Below are positions 1 to 7,631 of a stretch of DNA of 64,000 nucleotides, one piece after another (position 1 is the stretch's first letter; every line of letters begins with the position of its first letter). Position numbers and translations under genes: made by a program. The notes under the pieces were generated by a model that was not told the origin of the DNA, did not search any database, and was given only the letters and a program-made list of their open reading frames with translations. The stretch covers positions 620,001 to 684,000 of the forward strand of contig NZ_JAOCKJ010000001.1 in assembly GCF_029844725.1 (NCBI RefSeq), given 5' to 3'. The DNA comes from Pantoea sp. GD03673. Lineage in GTDB: Bacteria > Pseudomonadota > Gammaproteobacteria > Enterobacterales > Enterobacteriaceae.

Positions 1-2
1 TG

Positions 3-191
3 CTGATCTGGCTTTCTGATGAATATCAGAAACGCTATGCGGTTAATCGCGGCTGTCTGAATAAACTGGCGGCGACAGACGATTTTTCACAGGATAATCT
101 GTTTTCAACCATGCTGGGATTAACCGGCACCGCGACCCACGAATATGTGCCTGCGGATGATATTTTGACATCGTGTCGGAGCCAACCCTAA
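3..191 (+). CDS. eptA: Phosphoethanolamine transferase EptA (PmrC), C-terminal end only
   Basis: Only the last 62 codons are inside the window; the gene starts before base 1. The visible residues ([12 protein letters not shown] near the edge, then [10 protein letters not shown] and the ending SCRSQP) match the C-terminal part of the EptA/PmrC sulfatase-fold enzymes. These are inner-membrane proteins whose periplasmic domain adds phosphoethanolamine to lipid A. The stop codon overlaps the ATG of the next gene (TAATG). The gene therefore heads an eptA-basR-basS operon, the usual enterobacterial order, in which the enzyme is itself induced by the BasR regulator. Identity rests on a short tail plus context, so a related EptB/OpgE-type transferase is not fully excluded. 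Confidence 0.72.
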   Translation: MIWLSDEYQKRYAVNRGCLNKLAATDDFSQDNLFSTMLGLTGTATHEYVPADDILTSCRSQP

Positions 192-871
192 TGAAGATAC
201 TGATTGTTGAAGATGATGCCCTGCTGCTGCAGGGCCTGATGCTGGCGCTGGAAGGTGAAGGTTATGTCTGCGATGGCGTGACGCGGGTGCGGGATGCAGA
301 GGCGCATTTCGCCAGCGGCCTTTATAGTCTGGTGGTGCTGGACCTGGGGTTGCCGGATGAAGATGGCCTGCACTTCCTGATACGCCTGCGGCGGCAGAAG
401 AAGATGACCCCGGTGCTGATTCTGACCGCGCGTGACACCATCAGCGAGCGCATTGCCGGGCTTGACGCAGGCGCTGACGACTATCTGATCAAACCGTTTT
501 CGCTGGATGAGCTGCTGGCGCGGATTCGCGCACTGATCCGCCGTCACGTCAATCAGGGCGACAGTCAGGTGAGAGTCGGGGCGCTGGCGCTGGATATGAC
601 CCATCGTCAGATCACCCTCAGCGATGTGCTGCTGGACCTGACGCCCAAAGAGTTTGCCATTCTGTCACGACTGATGCTGAAGGCCGGTAATCCGGTACAC
701 CGTGAAATTCTTTACCAGGATATCTATAACTGGGAGACCGAGCCTTCAACTAATACCCTGGAAGTGCACATTCATAATCTGCGCGACAAAATTGGCAAAA
801 GCGCCATCCGCACCGTGCGCGGGTTTGGTTACGCGCTGGTGACGCAGGATGGCGTTCGCGAGGCGACATGA
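191..871 (+). CDS. basR: Response regulator BasR (PmrA)
   Basis: 226-aa OmpR/PhoB-type response regulator. The receiver domain (about residues 1-115) has the acidic pair D8-D9, the phosphorylated aspartate at D51 ([12 protein letters not shown]) and the conserved lysine in LIKPF. The C-terminal winged helix (about 130-220) ends with [13 protein letters not shown] and RTVRGFGY, close to E. coli/Salmonella PmrA. In those species BasR activates eptA, arn and other lipid-A-modifying genes after Fe3+, Al3+, low pH or polymyxin sensing. I chose the ATG that overlaps the eptA stop codon (TAATG) rather than a GTG 18 bases upstream, because it gives the normal family N-terminus MKILIVEDD. Its own stop overlaps the basS start (ATGA), indicating translational coupling. 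Confidence 0.95.
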   Translation: MKILIVEDDALLLQGLMLALEGEGYVCDGVTRVRDAEAHFASGLYSLVVLDLGLPDEDGLHFLIRLRRQKKMTPVLILTARDTISERIAGLDAGADDYLIKPFSLDELLARIRALIRRHVNQGDSQVRVGALALDMTHRQITLSDVLLDLTPKEFAILSRLMLKAGNPVHREILYQDIYNWETEPSTNTLEVHIHNLRDKIGKSAIRTVRGFGYALVTQDGVREAT

Positions 872-1926
872 TAAGACGTTTTGATCATCGCAGTATGCGG
901 TTCCGCCTCATCCTGACCATTGGTCTGATCCTGCTGGTCTTCCAGGTGATCAGCGTGGTCTGGCTGTGGCATGAGAGTAAAGAACAGATTCAGTTTCTGG
1001 TGGAAGCGCAGTTGCAGAAGCGAAACATGGACAGCCACGTTAAGCGTGAAATTCATGAAGCCGTGGCCAGCCTGGCGGTGCCGAGTCTGGTGATGATTAC
1101 CCTGACACTGCTGCTTTGCTATCAGGCGGTGAAATGGATCACCCGGCCGCTTTATCAGCTGCAGCGAGAACTGGAAAACCGCAGCGAAGAGAATCTCGAT
1201 CCCGTTGCCTGCTACAGTCAGGTTCATGAGATCGATGCCGTGACGCAGGCGATAAACCAGCTGGTTGCCCGTCTTAACAGCAGTCTGGAGCGCGAACGGT
1301 TGTTTACCGCCGACGTGGCGCATGAGTTGCGCACACCGCTGGCGGGACTGCGGCTGCATCTGGAGCTCATCGAACGCAACAGCGATGTCAAAGTTCAGCC
1401 GCTGGTGCAGCGGCTGGATCAGATGACCCACAGCGTGTCGCAGTTGCTGAATCTGGCACGCGCCGGACAGTCGTTTACCTCGGGCACCTATCAGAACGTC
1501 GGGCTGATTGAAGATGTGATTCTGCCCATGGAAGCGGAGCTGAGTATCATGCTGGAGGCGCATCAGCAGAGGCTGGTGCTCGATCTGCCGCAGGAGCAGT
1601 TTGTGCGTGGTGATGCCACTTTGCTGAAGATGCTCCTGCGTAATCTGGTGGAGAACGCCCATCGCTACAGCCCGGATAACAGCACCATCAGTGTGCAGCT
1701 GTTGTCTGTTCCACAGCCCATGCTGGTGGTGGAAGATGAGGGACCGGGGATCGATGAAAGTAAAAGTGGCGAGCTGAGTAAGGCGTTTATCCGCATGGAC
1801 AGCCGCTATGGCGGAATCGGACTCGGGCTGAGCATTGTCAGCCGCATCGTCCAGTTACACCGCTTTCAGTTTTTCTTAGAGAACCGTCGCGACCGAAGCG
1901 GTTGCCGCGCCGTCATTAAGTTTTAA
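868..1926 (+). CDS. basS: Sensor histidine kinase BasS (PmrB)
   Basis: 352-aa inner-membrane sensor kinase. Two membrane segments (about 13-34 and 70-90) flank a short periplasmic loop of about 35 residues. The loop contains EIHE at residues 61-64, the ExxE type of motif known to bind Fe3+ in Salmonella PmrB. A HAMP region follows (WITRPLYQL), then the phosphoacceptor H152 in [11 protein letters not shown]. The ATPase domain has an N box ([10 protein letters not shown]) and G boxes ([17 protein letters not shown]). Partner of BasR, with which it overlaps by four bases. Its stop codon interlocks with the stop of a small gene read from the opposite strand, so the two transcription units converge with almost no spacing. 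Confidence 0.95.
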   Translation: MIRRFDHRSMRFRLILTIGLILLVFQVISVVWLWHESKEQIQFLVEAQLQKRNMDSHVKREIHEAVASLAVPSLVMITLTLLLCYQAVKWITRPLYQLQRELENRSEENLDPVACYSQVHEIDAVTQAINQLVARLNSSLERERLFTADVAHELRTPLAGLRLHLELIERNSDVKVQPLVQRLDQMTHSVSQLLNLARAGQSFTSGTYQNVGLIEDVILPMEAELSIMLEAHQQRLVLDLPQEQFVRGDATLLKMLLRNLVENAHRYSPDNSTISVQLLSVPQPMLVVEDEGPGIDESKSGELSKAFIRMDSRYGGIGLGLSIVSRIVQLHRFQFFLENRRDRSGCRAVIKF

Positions 1927-2042
1927 GCGGTAAACCAGGCTGACAGGAACAGAACAACGGTTGCTGCGGCAATCAGCAGTGCAGCATATTCGCTGATGGG
2001 ACGTGATGCAGAAACAGGCAGAGCAGCAGGCGCAGTTTTCAT
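1923..2042 (-). CDS. Small membrane peptide, 39 aa, behind a PmrA box (PmrR-like candidate)
   Basis: The 39 codons start with ATG at 2042 behind a strong ribosome site (GGAGG, about 8 bases upstream) and end with a TAA overlapping the basS stop. The peptide starts MKTAPAALPVSASRP and continues with one hydrophobic helix (about residues 20-37) ending FLSAWFTA. About 42 bases upstream lies a near-perfect BasR/PmrA box. In E. coli/Salmonella, PmrR is a PmrA-induced ~30-residue single-helix membrane peptide that inhibits the lipid-A phosphotransferase LpxT. Size, topology, C-terminal WF ending and promoter all fit an analogue, but sequence similarity is too weak for me to call orthology. The strong Shine-Dalgarno and regulator site make a real gene likely despite its size. 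Confidence 0.7.
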   Translation of the reverse strand: MKTAPAALPVSASRPISEYAALLIAAATVVLFLSAWFTA

Positions 2043-2083
2043 AGCAGTATCCTCCGTTAAAGCAGGCAGTATCGCGACTGCAG

Positions 2084-2100
2084 ATTAAGGAAACCTTAAG
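2084..2100 (-). promoter_or_regulatory. BasR/PmrA box upstream of the 39-aa peptide
   Basis: Read on the minus strand the site is CTTAAG-GTTTC-CTTAAT: two direct hexamers of the HTTAAK type separated by five bases, which is the described BasR/PmrA operator layout. It ends 41 bases before the peptide's ATG. A GATACT element 10 bases downstream could be the -10 hexamer, with the second half-site near the -35 position, as in known PmrA-activated promoters. It faces away from the flavin-reductase gene on the plus strand. Confidence 0.75.
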
Positions 2101-2227
2101 CGCACGATACTGCCGGTAAAAATATCTGTTTTGTCTTGATCCCGCATTGCCCTCGCCTTTATCCCCACTGACAGACCCGCAGGGTACTCTACACTTACTG
2201 GCTACCGTTCGTTAAAGGAGCTACGCC

Positions 2228-2793
2228 ATGAGCCAACGCATGCAAAATATGCTTTTCCGGTCAGCAAAGCCCGCAAATACCTTGAGCCTGGACCGGTGCT
2301 GCTGCTCAGTTCACAGTATGAGGATCACAGTGACATCATGACGCTTGGCTGGCACACGGTGCTGGAGTTCTCTCCGTCACTGGTCGGCTGCATGATTTCA
2401 GGCATGAACCACAGCCACGCGCTGATTCGCCAAAGCGGTCAGTGCGTGCTGAATATTCCTTCTGCCTCACTGATTAATGAAGTTGTGGCTGTCGGCAACA
2501 GCCACGGTGACAGTATTGATAAGTTTGAAGCGTTTGGCCTGACGCCGGAGCCCGCTCAGGTGGTGGGAGCGCCGATGATTGCCGAATGTTTTGCCAGCTT
2601 CGAATGTCAGCTTTATGACGATGCTATGGTCGCCCGCTATAACCTGTTTATTTTTGAGATCGTTAAAGCGCATGTTGCCGAGCAACCGGAATATCCCGCC
2701 ACCCTGCACTACACCGGTGAAGGCCGGTTCAGCGTGATGAGCGATAAACGGCTGGATAAGAGCGGAGATTTTAAACCGGAGATGCTTATCTAG
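2228..2793 (+). pseudogene. Flavin reductase-like protein (DIM6/NTAB family), frameshifted near the start
   Basis: The expected start is the ATG at 2228, preceded by AAAGGAG. It reads MSQRMQNMLF and then leaves the frame, stopping after 38 codons. From base 2257 another frame carries the family sequence: PVSKARKYLEPGPV, then LSSQYEDHSDIMTLGWH and onward to the stop at 2793. Inserting one T in the TTTT run at 2253-2256 joins the two into a protein of about 188 residues. That is the size of FMN-binding split-barrel flavin reductases. The only intact piece (from a GTG at 2296) lacks the N-terminal strand. This is either a genuine one-base deletion or a homopolymer sequencing error. Substrate unknown. 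Confidence 0.8.
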
Positions 2794-2852
2794 TTGAAAG
2801 CGCTCTGCTGCGCCCCCATTCACCTCTTTCGACCTGACAGGAGTAAATTATT

Positions 2853-3386
2853 ATGGCAATCGAATACGCAGTTATCGCTGGCGGCTGTTTCTGGTGTACC
2901 GAAGCGGTATTCAAAGATGTGATCGGCGTAGAGTCGGTAGAGAGCGGTTACACCGGCGGTGCCCGTCCTAATCCGACTTATGAGCAGGTTTGCAGCGGCG
3001 CAACCGGTCATGCAGAAGCGATCCGCATTGGCTTTGATCCGGAGCAGGTAACCTACGGCGATCTGCTGGATATCAGCTTTGTCACGCATGATCCGACCCA
3101 ACTGAACCGTCAGGGCAATGACATCGGCACCCAGTATCGCTCCGCCATTTTCCCGGCGAATGCAGAGCAGGAAGCCGAAGCGCGTGCCGCCATTGAACGC
3201 GCACAGGCTGATCATGATGTGCCGGTAGTCACAACCATTGAGCCGCTGAAAGAGTGGTATCCCGCTGAAGCCTATCATCAGGATTACTGGGAAGGTGCTG
3301 GCCAGCGTAACGGTTACTGCATGGCCGTTATCCCACCGAAACTGCAGAAGCTGCGCAAAAGCTTTGCGAATCGGGTGAAGAGCTAG
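2853..3386 (+). CDS. msrA: Peptide methionine-(S)-S-oxide reductase MsrA
   Basis: 177-aa enzyme that reduces methionine-S-sulfoxide in proteins and free methionine sulfoxide in the cytoplasm, repairing oxidative damage. The signature GGCFWCTE lies at residues 10-17, with the catalytic cysteine C12. Other family blocks follow: GYTGG, the substrate-pocket residues in [14 protein letters not shown], and a C-terminal [12 protein letters not shown]. The gene has its own ribosome site (GGAG upstream of ATG 2853) and a terminator after it, so it is probably monocistronic. This is the short form without the N-terminal extension of the 212-aa E. coli MsrA. Confidence 0.95.
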   Translation: MAIEYAVIAGGCFWCTEAVFKDVIGVESVESGYTGGARPNPTYEQVCSGATGHAEAIRIGFDPEQVTYGDLLDISFVTHDPTQLNRQGNDIGTQYRSAIFPANAEQEAEARAAIERAQADHDVPVVTTIEPLKEWYPAEAYHQDYWEGAGQRNGYCMAVIPPKLQKLRKSFANRVKS

Positions 3387-3398
3387 TTCTGGCTTCTG

Positions 3399-3451
3399 AC
3401 GGGGCGACCTCTGGCTGGAAAGCCGGCCTGTACGCCGCCCCGTTTTGTTTT
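3399..3451 (+). terminator. Rho-independent terminator after msrA
   Basis: ACGGGGCG (3399-3406) pairs with CGCCCCGT (3436-3443), enclosing a smaller GGCT/AGCC hairpin. The stem is followed by TTTTGTTTT. It starts 12 bases after the msrA stop. Confidence 0.75.
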
Positions 3452-3589
3452 ACCGTAAAGCAGCCGTGAAAAAGCACGCTTCTGGCGCGTTATTATTGTG
3501 GGAACGGGCGCATAACTGGCCGGTTTCAGGCCGTAATAAATCGATTCGTTCAGAGCTTAAGCGAATAGAACAAAAGAAAAAAATAGTGC

Positions 3590-3618
3590 TTGACCCTTTT
3601 CAGCCGACTCCCTATAGT
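3590..3618 (+). promoter_or_regulatory. Sigma-70 promoter of the tRNA-Ser gene
   Basis: TTGACC (3590-3595) and TATAGT (3613-3618) are separated by 17 bases. A GC-rich discriminator (GCGCCCC) follows the -10 box, typical of stable-RNA promoters under stringent control. The mature tRNA begins 39 bases after the -10 box. Confidence 0.85.
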
Positions 3619-3657
3619 AGCGCCCCGTTGACCCAGCGCGGTCAGCGGAGTAAATGT

Positions 3658-3745
3658 GGTGAGGTGTCCGAGTGGCTGAAGGAGCACGCCTGGAAAGTGT
3701 GTATACGGCAACGTATCGGGGGTTCGAATCCCCCTCTCACCGCCA
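3658..3745 (+). tRNA. tRNA-Ser, anticodon GGA
   Basis: 88-base class II tRNA with CCA encoded. The acceptor stem GGTGAGG pairs with the CCTCACC-like 3' strand (CTCTCACC, one mismatch/GT). The D arm contains GAGTGGCTGAAGGAGCACG, the anticodon GGA lies at 3692-3694 in the loop CTGGAAAG, a long variable arm follows, and the T loop is GGTTCGAATCC. It is nearly identical to the E. coli serW/serX tRNA. The distance to phoH-efe-put suggests the serX locus. The tRNA is followed by a terminator and an unusual tandem-repeat array. Confidence 0.97.
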
Positions 3746-4254
3746 CATTCTGAAGAAGAGCCTGAACGAAAGTTCAGGCTTTTTTTGCATATTGCACAGA
3801 GAGGGGGTGAGAACCCCCGCCGGGGTTCGACCGCATGCGCAGCATGCCGGACAGCGGAGCCTGCGACGCTGCCCGCAGGGTGAGCGAAGCGAATCAATGC
3901 CCTTCTCACCGCCACATTCTGAAGAAGAGCCTGAACGAAAGTTCAGGTTTTTTTTTTGCATCTTGCACAGAGAAGGGGTGAGAACCCCCGCCGGGGTTCG
4001 ACCGCATGCGCAGCATGCCGGACAGCGGAGCCTGCGACGCTGCCCGCAGGGTGAGCGAAGCGAATCAATCCCCCTCTCACCGCCACATTCTGAAGAAGAG
4101 CCTGAACGAAAGTTCAGGTTTTTTTTGCATCTTGCACAGAGAAGGGGTGAGAACCCCCACCGGGGTTCGACCGCATGCGCAGCATGCCGGACAGCGGAGC
4201 CTGCGACGCTACCCACAGGGTGAGCGAAGCGAATCAATGCCCTTCTCACCGCCA
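3746..4254 (+). repeat. Three tandem ~170-bp repeats carrying tRNA-Ser 3'-end copies (RtT-like)
   Basis: Three head-to-tail units end at 3914, 4085 and 4254 (lengths 169, 171 and 169). Each begins with the ATTCTGAAGAAGAG flank and the CCTGAAC/GTTCAGG terminator hairpin, continues through GTGAGAACCCCCGCCGGGG and a palindromic GCATGCGCAGCATGC segment, and ends with TCTCACCGCCA, the last 11 bases of the tRNA. The units differ by only a few substitutions and T-run lengths. The plan is the same as in the E. coli tyrT operon, where ~178-bp repeats each carry the tRNA-Tyr 3' end and yield the small rtT RNA. Membership of that RNA family is inference. Open frames across these repeats are not considered coding. 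Confidence 0.9.
3759..3786 (+). terminator. Rho-independent terminator after tRNA-Ser
   Basis: AGCCTGAAC (3759-3767) and GTTCAGGCT (3772-3780) form a nine-pair stem with a GAAA loop followed by seven T. The same hairpin recurs in each of the following tandem repeats. Confidence 0.88.
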
Positions 4255-4517
4255 TCTTTTGTGACCGGGCGATTAATCCGGGATCACCAGATTCTCAAGG
4301 GGCTATTGATCAATAGCCCGGAGCGCTTACCGGGTTAACTAAAATAGCCAGCATGAGTATATTCCGCGATCACACAATCAGGTCAGTTTCCGCTTAACTT
4401 AAATATCACAGGTTGCCTTCATTTGGCAGCAGCGCAGCCATCCTTCAGCACGATCTAAATTCAGTTAAGGAGCAAGCATTCATTGCAATAATTAAATTTT
4501 GCAATGAATGATATTTC
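4255..4517. other. Non-coding border between tRNA repeats and the T6SS island
   Basis: I see no gene. A perfect 20-base palindrome (GGGCTATTGA/TCAATAGCCC) lies at 4300-4319 without a T-run. Composition turns AT-rich from about 4370, where the accessory island begins. No obvious direct repeat of the tRNA end marks an integrase-type att site on the far (phoH) side. Confidence 0.5.
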
Positions 4518-4988
4518 TTAGGGGAGTAGTTTACTCAACAGACAAAAAAACATCTCCTCATCAAAATAGGTTTCACAGCGATATGCTGTATTGACCGGGC
4601 AACATAACCATTCGCTGTTTCGGCCAGAGCGCATCAATAGCCGAGTGAGTGTCGTTTGTTTCCTTTCAATAGAAAGTGTGACCTCTGTGCACCCGGTCAC
4701 TCCCTGACCGTAGAGAAAGAGAGGTGTAAAACTCAGCGTTCTTCCTTCAAGACTTACGGTGATTTCGGTGACAGGAAAACTGCCGTTTCTGAGCAGAAGC
4801 TCTACCACTTTTATCGGCCGGGTTTTAATAACCAGACCTGAACCCTCCAGCCACTGCTTTATATTTTCATGCAGCTGTTCCATTTTCTGGCAAAAGGCAG
4901 CGATATCAGCATCACCTTTACTCATTCCCGAGCCAAAGGCCATTTTGGAGGATTCAAGTTTTTTGAAAAATTGTGTCTTCGCTGACAT
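4518..4988 (-). CDS. Hypothetical T6SS-island protein, 156 aa
   Basis: Predicted soluble protein starting MSAKTQFFKKLESSKMAFG, with ribosome site AGGACAAAT before the ATG. The N-terminal third looks helical (a KMEQLHENIKQWLEG helix); the rest looks beta-rich. No signal peptide, membrane segment or catalytic motif is visible. I have the impression of similar unnamed proteins at the ends of VgrG/Rhs effector loci in enterobacteria, so an immunity or accessory role is possible but not shown. It is the last gene of the minus-strand island, next to the tRNA repeats, and is AT-richer than the core genes. Confidence 0.6.
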   Translation of the reverse strand: MSAKTQFFKKLESSKMAFGSGMSKGDADIAAFCQKMEQLHENIKQWLEGSGLVIKTRPIKVVELLLRNGSFPVTEITVSLEGRTLSFTPLFLYGQGVTGCTEVTLSIERKQTTLTRLLMRSGRNSEWLCCPVNTAYRCETYFDEEMFFCLLSKLLP

Positions 4989-5042
4989 ATTTGTCCTGTT
5001 TGTGATTACGTTCTGTCAGACGCTTCATAAGTGTGTGGTGAT

Positions 5043-5291
5043 TCACTTATGGCTGCTGACCAGGATGGCGAACCCGCCCCCTTTACCCGGCATGACCCCT
5101 GTACCGAAGCGGATCAGGTTAATACCTTCAGGTATCTGCATTAAAGCCGTTATGCAGCCCTCCCGGCAGAGTCTGTTCCCGTAGCGCAGAAGAAGCCCTC
5201 TCTGACCCGGTTTTATATTGCATAAAGTCCTGGTGAGCCAGGTCATCAGTTGATCTGCGGTTCCGGGTTTCAACAGCAGTATGCATGACAT
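5043..5291 (-). CDS. Short hypothetical ORF or gene remnant, 82 aa
   Basis: Open frame starting with ATG at 5291 behind AGGATCG and ending GKGGGFAILVSSHK. The C-terminal half (from about IPEGINLIRFGTG) reads like genuine protein sequence; the N-terminal half is less convincing. It may therefore be the tail of a larger broken effector or immunity gene. No family recognised. It lies in a stretch where other pieces are clearly degenerate. Confidence 0.35.
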   Translation of the reverse strand: MSCILLLKPGTADQLMTWLTRTLCNIKPGQRGLLLRYGNRLCREGCITALMQIPEGINLIRFGTGVMPGKGGGFAILVSSHK

Positions 5292-5417
5292 ATCCGATCC
5301 TGCAGATGCTTAAATACTCCTGCAAGAAACTAAGAACTCACTGAATATTATCGGGCACCGACACGATAACCTGATTATTCTTATCAAAAGATTCAAGAAT
5401 TAAATCATCGATAAAAT

Positions 5418-5477
5418 TTATAACTGCCGGCGCATCACTTCATCATCCATTAGATATCTGGACTTTTTAATCGACAT
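5418..5477 (-). pseudogene. Truncated duplicate of the neighbouring immunity-like gene (20 codons)
   Basis: ATG at 5477 with AAGGAACG upstream opens MSIKKSRYLMDDEVMRRQL and then stops. This is nearly identical to the N-terminus of the intact gene at 5544-6671 (MSIKKTRYPMSDELVRRQL). The copy ends exactly at this stop. In another frame the DNA continues as a 33-residue tail (SDAPAVINFIDDLILESFDK onward) ending at about 5341, as if the start of one gene had been joined to the end of another. A relic of tandem immunity-gene exchange. Confidence 0.65.
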
Positions 5478-5543
5478 CAAGATTCGTTCCTTCATTTCTG
5501 TCTGATATTCAATACGCACTGCATTGACGATGCCTTGCCCACT

Positions 5544-6671
5544 TTACTCTCGAATAAAGACACTCCCCTCACCTTGACGCTCAAGCAGCTTCCAGACTGC
5601 TGGTAGATAAATTTTTGGTGCGTATATGTTACTCTGATGCTGTGTGGCTTCAGGCATAACTTGCCCGGACTGGGTATCAATAAACTGCTGATGGTTACCC
5701 GCAATGGTTGCCCAACGACCACTGTGCGGACATATTTCGCCACTGGCGCAAGTAATGCGTTTTCCCGGTTGATCGTCGAGAAAATATTGCGATTCATCTG
5801 GAATGATACCGTCGCAGTAGCGCGTGTCTTCCCATACCAACCGCCAGTGTACGTCGCGGTAGCGGATCGGATCGTCGGGTATCAGAATGTCTTCATTACT
5901 CTCCATCAGTACGTCATAATACACTTGCCGTGGAGCTTTAGCTCCGCGAATGAAATAATTGTAAGCACCAAGATTCTTAAATCCACTGATATCCTTTTTT
6001 ATTATAAAAAATTTATGATTATATTCAATTTTAACCGGTTCCCAGATGCCGTCACAGGGAACGACATCATCTGTTTGGATAATAATATCTCTACGATAAG
6101 GCACTGGAGGCAGATTTTTGGGAAATACGGGATAGGACAATTTATTCAGGTTATACTCATAGTGGCTTTTTTCAAACAAGAACTCGGCATCAAAATAATA
6201 GCAAACATTTTTCGATGGTGGATATAAAAAATAATCACCATGGATTTTCGCCGCTACTTTCAATTTATTCAGTTTTTCGACCTCAGGTGGATAGGGTTCT
6301 CTTTGCCCTCCCCTTTCATGGCAAGGCAGGTAAAAATAACTCTCTATTAATCCCACTGGCCGGGCGAGCTGATAAAATTCTCCTGTATTTATTTGCCATA
6401 CTTGCCTGTTTCCCTTGGCCAGTTCGGGTAATCCCTCATCGTAAAGACGCAGCGCGTCATAAGCCCAGACAATCGCTTCCGGGTCAAAACCTTTAGTAAT
6501 CTCCTCCGGCCAGGTTCTCAGCGCATGTTCAAACTTTTCAACAAAATAAGCCCAGTTATCACGTTTACGTTGCCATAGCGTGTAACTACTCAGCCGCTGC
6601 AATAGCCAGAATAGCTGACGACGCACCAGTTCATCACTCATCGGGTATCTGGTTTTTTTAATCGACATCAT
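5544..6671 (-). CDS. Putative T6SS immunity protein (Imm71/Imm72-like), 375 aa
   Basis: Soluble protein without signal peptide. The N-terminal region (RRQLFWLLQRLSSYTLWQRKRDNW, about residues 17-40) resembles the start of Imm71/Imm72-type immunity proteins of polymorphic-toxin loci. That assignment is from memory and moderate. The C-terminal ~75 residues contain CASGEICPHSGRWATIAG and end AVWKLLERQGEGSVFIRE. The TsiV-like protein at 8185-9396 ends in the same pattern, so the two share a C-terminal module. Two ATGs (6671, 6668) are possible; the ribosome site is weak. The cognate toxin is not evident: the adjacent effector is decayed, so this may be an orphan immunity gene protecting against kin. 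Confidence 0.65.
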   Translation of the reverse strand: MMSIKKTRYPMSDELVRRQLFWLLQRLSSYTLWQRKRDNWAYFVEKFEHALRTWPEEITKGFDPEAIVWAYDALRLYDEGLPELAKGNRQVWQINTGEFYQLARPVGLIESYFYLPCHERGGQREPYPPEVEKLNKLKVAAKIHGDYFLYPPSKNVCYYFDAEFLFEKSHYEYNLNKLSYPVFPKNLPPVPYRRDIIIQTDDVVPCDGIWEPVKIEYNHKFFIIKKDISGFKNLGAYNYFIRGAKAPRQVYYDVLMESNEDILIPDDPIRYRDVHWRLVWEDTRYCDGIIPDESQYFLDDQPGKRITCASGEICPHSGRWATIAGNHQQFIDTQSGQVMPEATQHQSNIYAPKIYLPAVWKLLERQGEGSVFIRE

Positions 6672-6787
6672 GGTTCGTTTCGCCGCTATCGCTTATTGAA
6701 TAGTTGTTTACTTTTAGCATCCAGACTTTTAATGCCTGCAATAGTTTTATCTACCCTAGATCAGCATATCAATCCATCTGTGTTAAT

Positions 6788-7154
6788 TTAAATTTTTAAT
6801 TGTAATGAATTATAGCCATCGGAATCTGGAAAAAATAACCAGTTTCGCTTCCCATATAAAAATCTTATTGAGTCATATACTAAAATTCCGGAAGCACCAT
6901 AATATGGTGGCGATTTATAAACCTCCTTACCTGAGTCATCATACAAAGAAAAAAATAATTATTGTTAGTTAAATATTTATAGAGTAACTTTGGAGAAATA
7001 ACTACTCCACGATAAATAATTACTATGTATTTTTTATTCGGGCTTAGTTCTTGATAAATCATTTTGTAGGTTCCAGGAATCAGCGTTGATGGTAAAAAAA
7101 ACCACAAAACAAAAAAACCACCAAGGCTAACCTACGTGAAATTAATCCCTTCAT
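6788..7154 (-). pseudogene. Small membrane immunity-like protein (DUF6201-like), two frameshifts
   Basis: ATG at 7154 overlaps the stop of the decayed effector tail (ATGA). The frame reads MKGLISRRLALVVFLFCGFF, a membrane helix, and breaks in the A8 run at 7091-7098. It resumes as PSTLIPGTYKMIYQELSPNK and breaks again near 6945-6955. It resumes as YDDSGKEVYKSPPYYGASG and ends LQLKI at 6788. Joined, this gives about 120 residues with one N-terminal membrane anchor and an ELSPNKKY motif. It resembles the DUF6201 proteins found beside T6SS effectors, assigned from memory. Both lesions touch homopolymers, so a sequencing artefact is possible, but the adjacent effector is also broken. Confidence 0.6.
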
Positions 7155-7629
7155 AAAAGCACCAACTTATCTTTAGGCAGGGGATCAATCCATAGAACAA
7201 AATAAAGAACGATAAAATCACCACCAGCATTGTGTTTTCTTGCCATCGGTGAAAATCAGAGTTAAAAACAGGAACAAATCCAGTATATTGCCTTATCAGG
7301 AGCCAACATAACCCTGATAAATATGCTGACATGTAAAGAACATATTCTGTTTTGACTCCAAACTCCCAGAGGTTCTGGAGTTTCCCCCTCGTCAACAAAA
7401 TCGTATGTATCCTTCAGGTAAAAACCCAATTTTTCAACTTGAAACGTCAGGTTGCCTTCAGATAATTTTGTTTTTCCCTAACACATACTTTTAAATTATC
7501 GTTGCCCATTGCACCCTACCACTCATTCACGGTATCAAACTTATGGCCTATACCAATAATATTGGCCTGAGCATTGGAATCAAGTTCCTTAACATCATCG
7601 CTATAGCCAATTAATACCCCTCTCTTTTT
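7151..7629 (-). pseudogene. Decayed T6SS effector C-terminal region (DUF6402-like pieces)
   Basis: Fragments in different frames line up in order. MKKRGVLIGYSDDVKELDSN runs to a stop at 7516. LSEGNLTFQVEKLGFYLKD continues to EPLGVWSQNR (about 7450-7325). SAYLSGLCWLL goes to TGFVPVFNSDFHRWQ (about 7335-7240). KHNAGGDFIVLY ends PLPKDKLVLL, with a TGA at 7151-7153. The pattern GFYLKDTYDF...LGVW...FNSDFxRWQ...GGDFIV is one I associate with DUF6402-type effector tails. At least two frame shifts and one stop interrupt it. It follows directly on the truncated vgrG, so this was once a VgrG-linked effector gene. Confidence 0.55.
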
Positions 7630-7631
7630 CA

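Noticed and set aside
3746..4254. CRISPR array
   Set aside because: Repeats of ~170 bases are tandem and contiguous with no short repeat/unique spacer alternation and contain tRNA 3' ends.
3445..4338. Overlapping open frames of 100-183 codons on both strands across the tRNA-Ser repeats
   Set aside because: They read through the tRNA, terminator hairpins and tandem repeats, have periodic repeat translation (AQHAGQRSLRR...) and no ribosome sites; caused by the ~170-bp repeat length.
5020..5160. TPP-riboswitch-like wording (GATCAGGTTAATACC) on the plus strand
   Set aside because: The conserved CTGAGA and surrounding stems are absent, no thiamine gene follows, and the minus strand reads as a protein tail.
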